Source of the DNA: Pseudomonadota bacterium
GTDB lineage: Bacteria; Pseudomonadota; Alphaproteobacteria; Acetobacterales; Acetobacteraceae
Direction: 5' to 3'
DNA length: 13,448 nucleotides
Assembly: GCA_021779655.1 (NCBI GenBank)
Contig: JAJYAF010000022.1
Coordinates: 1-13,448, forward strand
A program made the position numbers and the translations under genes. Shown in pieces: positions 13,102 to 13,448 of this stretch (its first letter is position 1; every line of letters starts with the position of its first letter). The notes below the pieces were generated by a model, which ran no database searches, had not been told where the DNA came from, and was given only the letters and a program-made list of their open reading frames with translations.

Positions 13102-13448
13102 ATGGATTTCGGATTCACCGAGCAGCAGCAGCAAATCCGGCAGTCCGTTGCCGATCTTTGCAGCCGCTTCGATGGCGATTACTGGCTCGCCAGGGATCGT
13201 GACGCGCAATTTCCGGAAGCGTTCTATCAGGCCGTCGCCGCGGGCGGCTGGCTTGGCATCGCGATGCCCGAAGCCTACGGGGGTGCCGGCCTCGGTATTA
13301 CCGAAGCCGCGCTGGTGATGCAGACGATCGCCGAGAGCGGCGGCGGCATGTCGGCGGCCTCCTCGATGCACATGAACATCTTTGGTCTGAACCCGGTCGT
13401 GGTGTTCGGCACCGAGGCGCAGAAACAGCGCGCCCTGCCGCCCCTCAT
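13102..13448 (+). CDS. Acyl-CoA dehydrogenase, N-terminal part (runs off the window)
   Basis: The frame is open from ATG 13102 to the window edge, giving 115 residues. It begins MDFGFTEQQQQIRQSVADLC and continues GGWLGIAMPEAYGGAGLGITEAALVM (seen in pieces at about residues 48-75), then SMHMNIFGLNPVVVFGTEAQKQ. These are the first helical domain of acyl-CoA dehydrogenases, including the PExYGGxG segment near the substrate channel. The FAD and catalytic Glu regions lie outside the window. An in-frame ATG at 13081 is an alternative start; neither has a strong ribosome-binding site (GGAAA is four bases or less from 13102). It diverges from imuA and could belong to another acyl-CoA gene group to the right. 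Confidence 0.88.
   Translation, partial: MDFGFTEQQQQIRQSVADLCSRFDGDYWLARDRDAQFPEAFYQAVAAGGWLGIAMPEAYGGAGLGITEAALVMQTIAESGGGMSAASSMHMNIFGLNPVVVFGTEAQKQRALPPL

Noticed and set aside
12646..13371. Long minus-strand frame covering the imuA promoter and the right-hand dehydrogenase
   Set aside because: It overlaps two well-supported genes and the LexA box and resembles no protein.

Overview
The window reads as chromosomal DNA of a GC-rich alphaproteobacterium. The best lineage clue is a perfect GTTC-N7-GTTC LexA box upstream of imuA-imuB, the form of SOS box typical of Alphaproteobacteria. An acidophile-type KGG stress protein would fit Rhodospirillales/Acetobacteraceae, but that placement is inference only.

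Layout. Bases 1-216 are the 3' end of a SpoU/TrmH-family RNA 2'-O-methyltransferase. A 404-base AT-richer gap follows, with no supportable gene apart from the 5' flank of a 73-residue KGG-repeat stress protein (621-842) built from three near-identical 66-bp units and followed by a hairpin. Bases 1050-2689 are a plus-strand pair: an acyl-CoA dehydrogenase and a MaoC-like hot-dog protein. Converging on it from 7188 down to 2798 are five minus-strand genes: MaoC-like protein, CaiB/BaiF CoA-transferase, second MaoC-like protein, crotonase and short-chain dehydrogenase (SDR). A terminator after the crotonase and a good promoter before the SDR suggest that the SDR is a separate transcription unit. 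Bases 7189-7340 are a compact divergent control region with two different palindromes. It drives the MaoC/CaiB genes leftward and a marR-emrB-like regulator/efflux pair (7341-9357) rightward. A metallo-beta-lactamase-fold hydrolase follows (9475-10494). On the minus strand, LexA-boxed imuA-imuB (12767-10550) ends in a terminator. The right edge holds the first 115 residues of another acyl-CoA dehydrogenase.

How the genes may work together. CoA-transferase (activation), acyl-CoA dehydrogenase (alpha,beta-unsaturation), MaoC/crotonase (hydration or other enoyl-CoA chemistry), SDR (redox) and an MBL hydrolase form a plausible route for an unusual carboxylic acid. A MarR-controlled DHA2 exporter beside it could provide tolerance. 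The substrate cannot be told from sequence. The distinctive feature is that several core enzymes lack textbook catalytic residues: the first MaoC lacks both Asp and His, the third has Asn for Asp, the crotonase lacks both Glu, and the SDR has Thr/Arg in place of Tyr/Lys. The second MaoC and the CoA-transferase look intact.

The imuA-imuB pair is a translesion mutagenesis module, but its usual partner dnaE2 is not downstream; a terminator and a convergent gene lie there instead. I see no CRISPR array, insertion sequence, tRNA or rRNA. No wholly new system is demonstrated. The strongest leads are the catalytically deviant acyl-CoA cluster with its two-operator control region, and the dnaE2-less imuAB operon.
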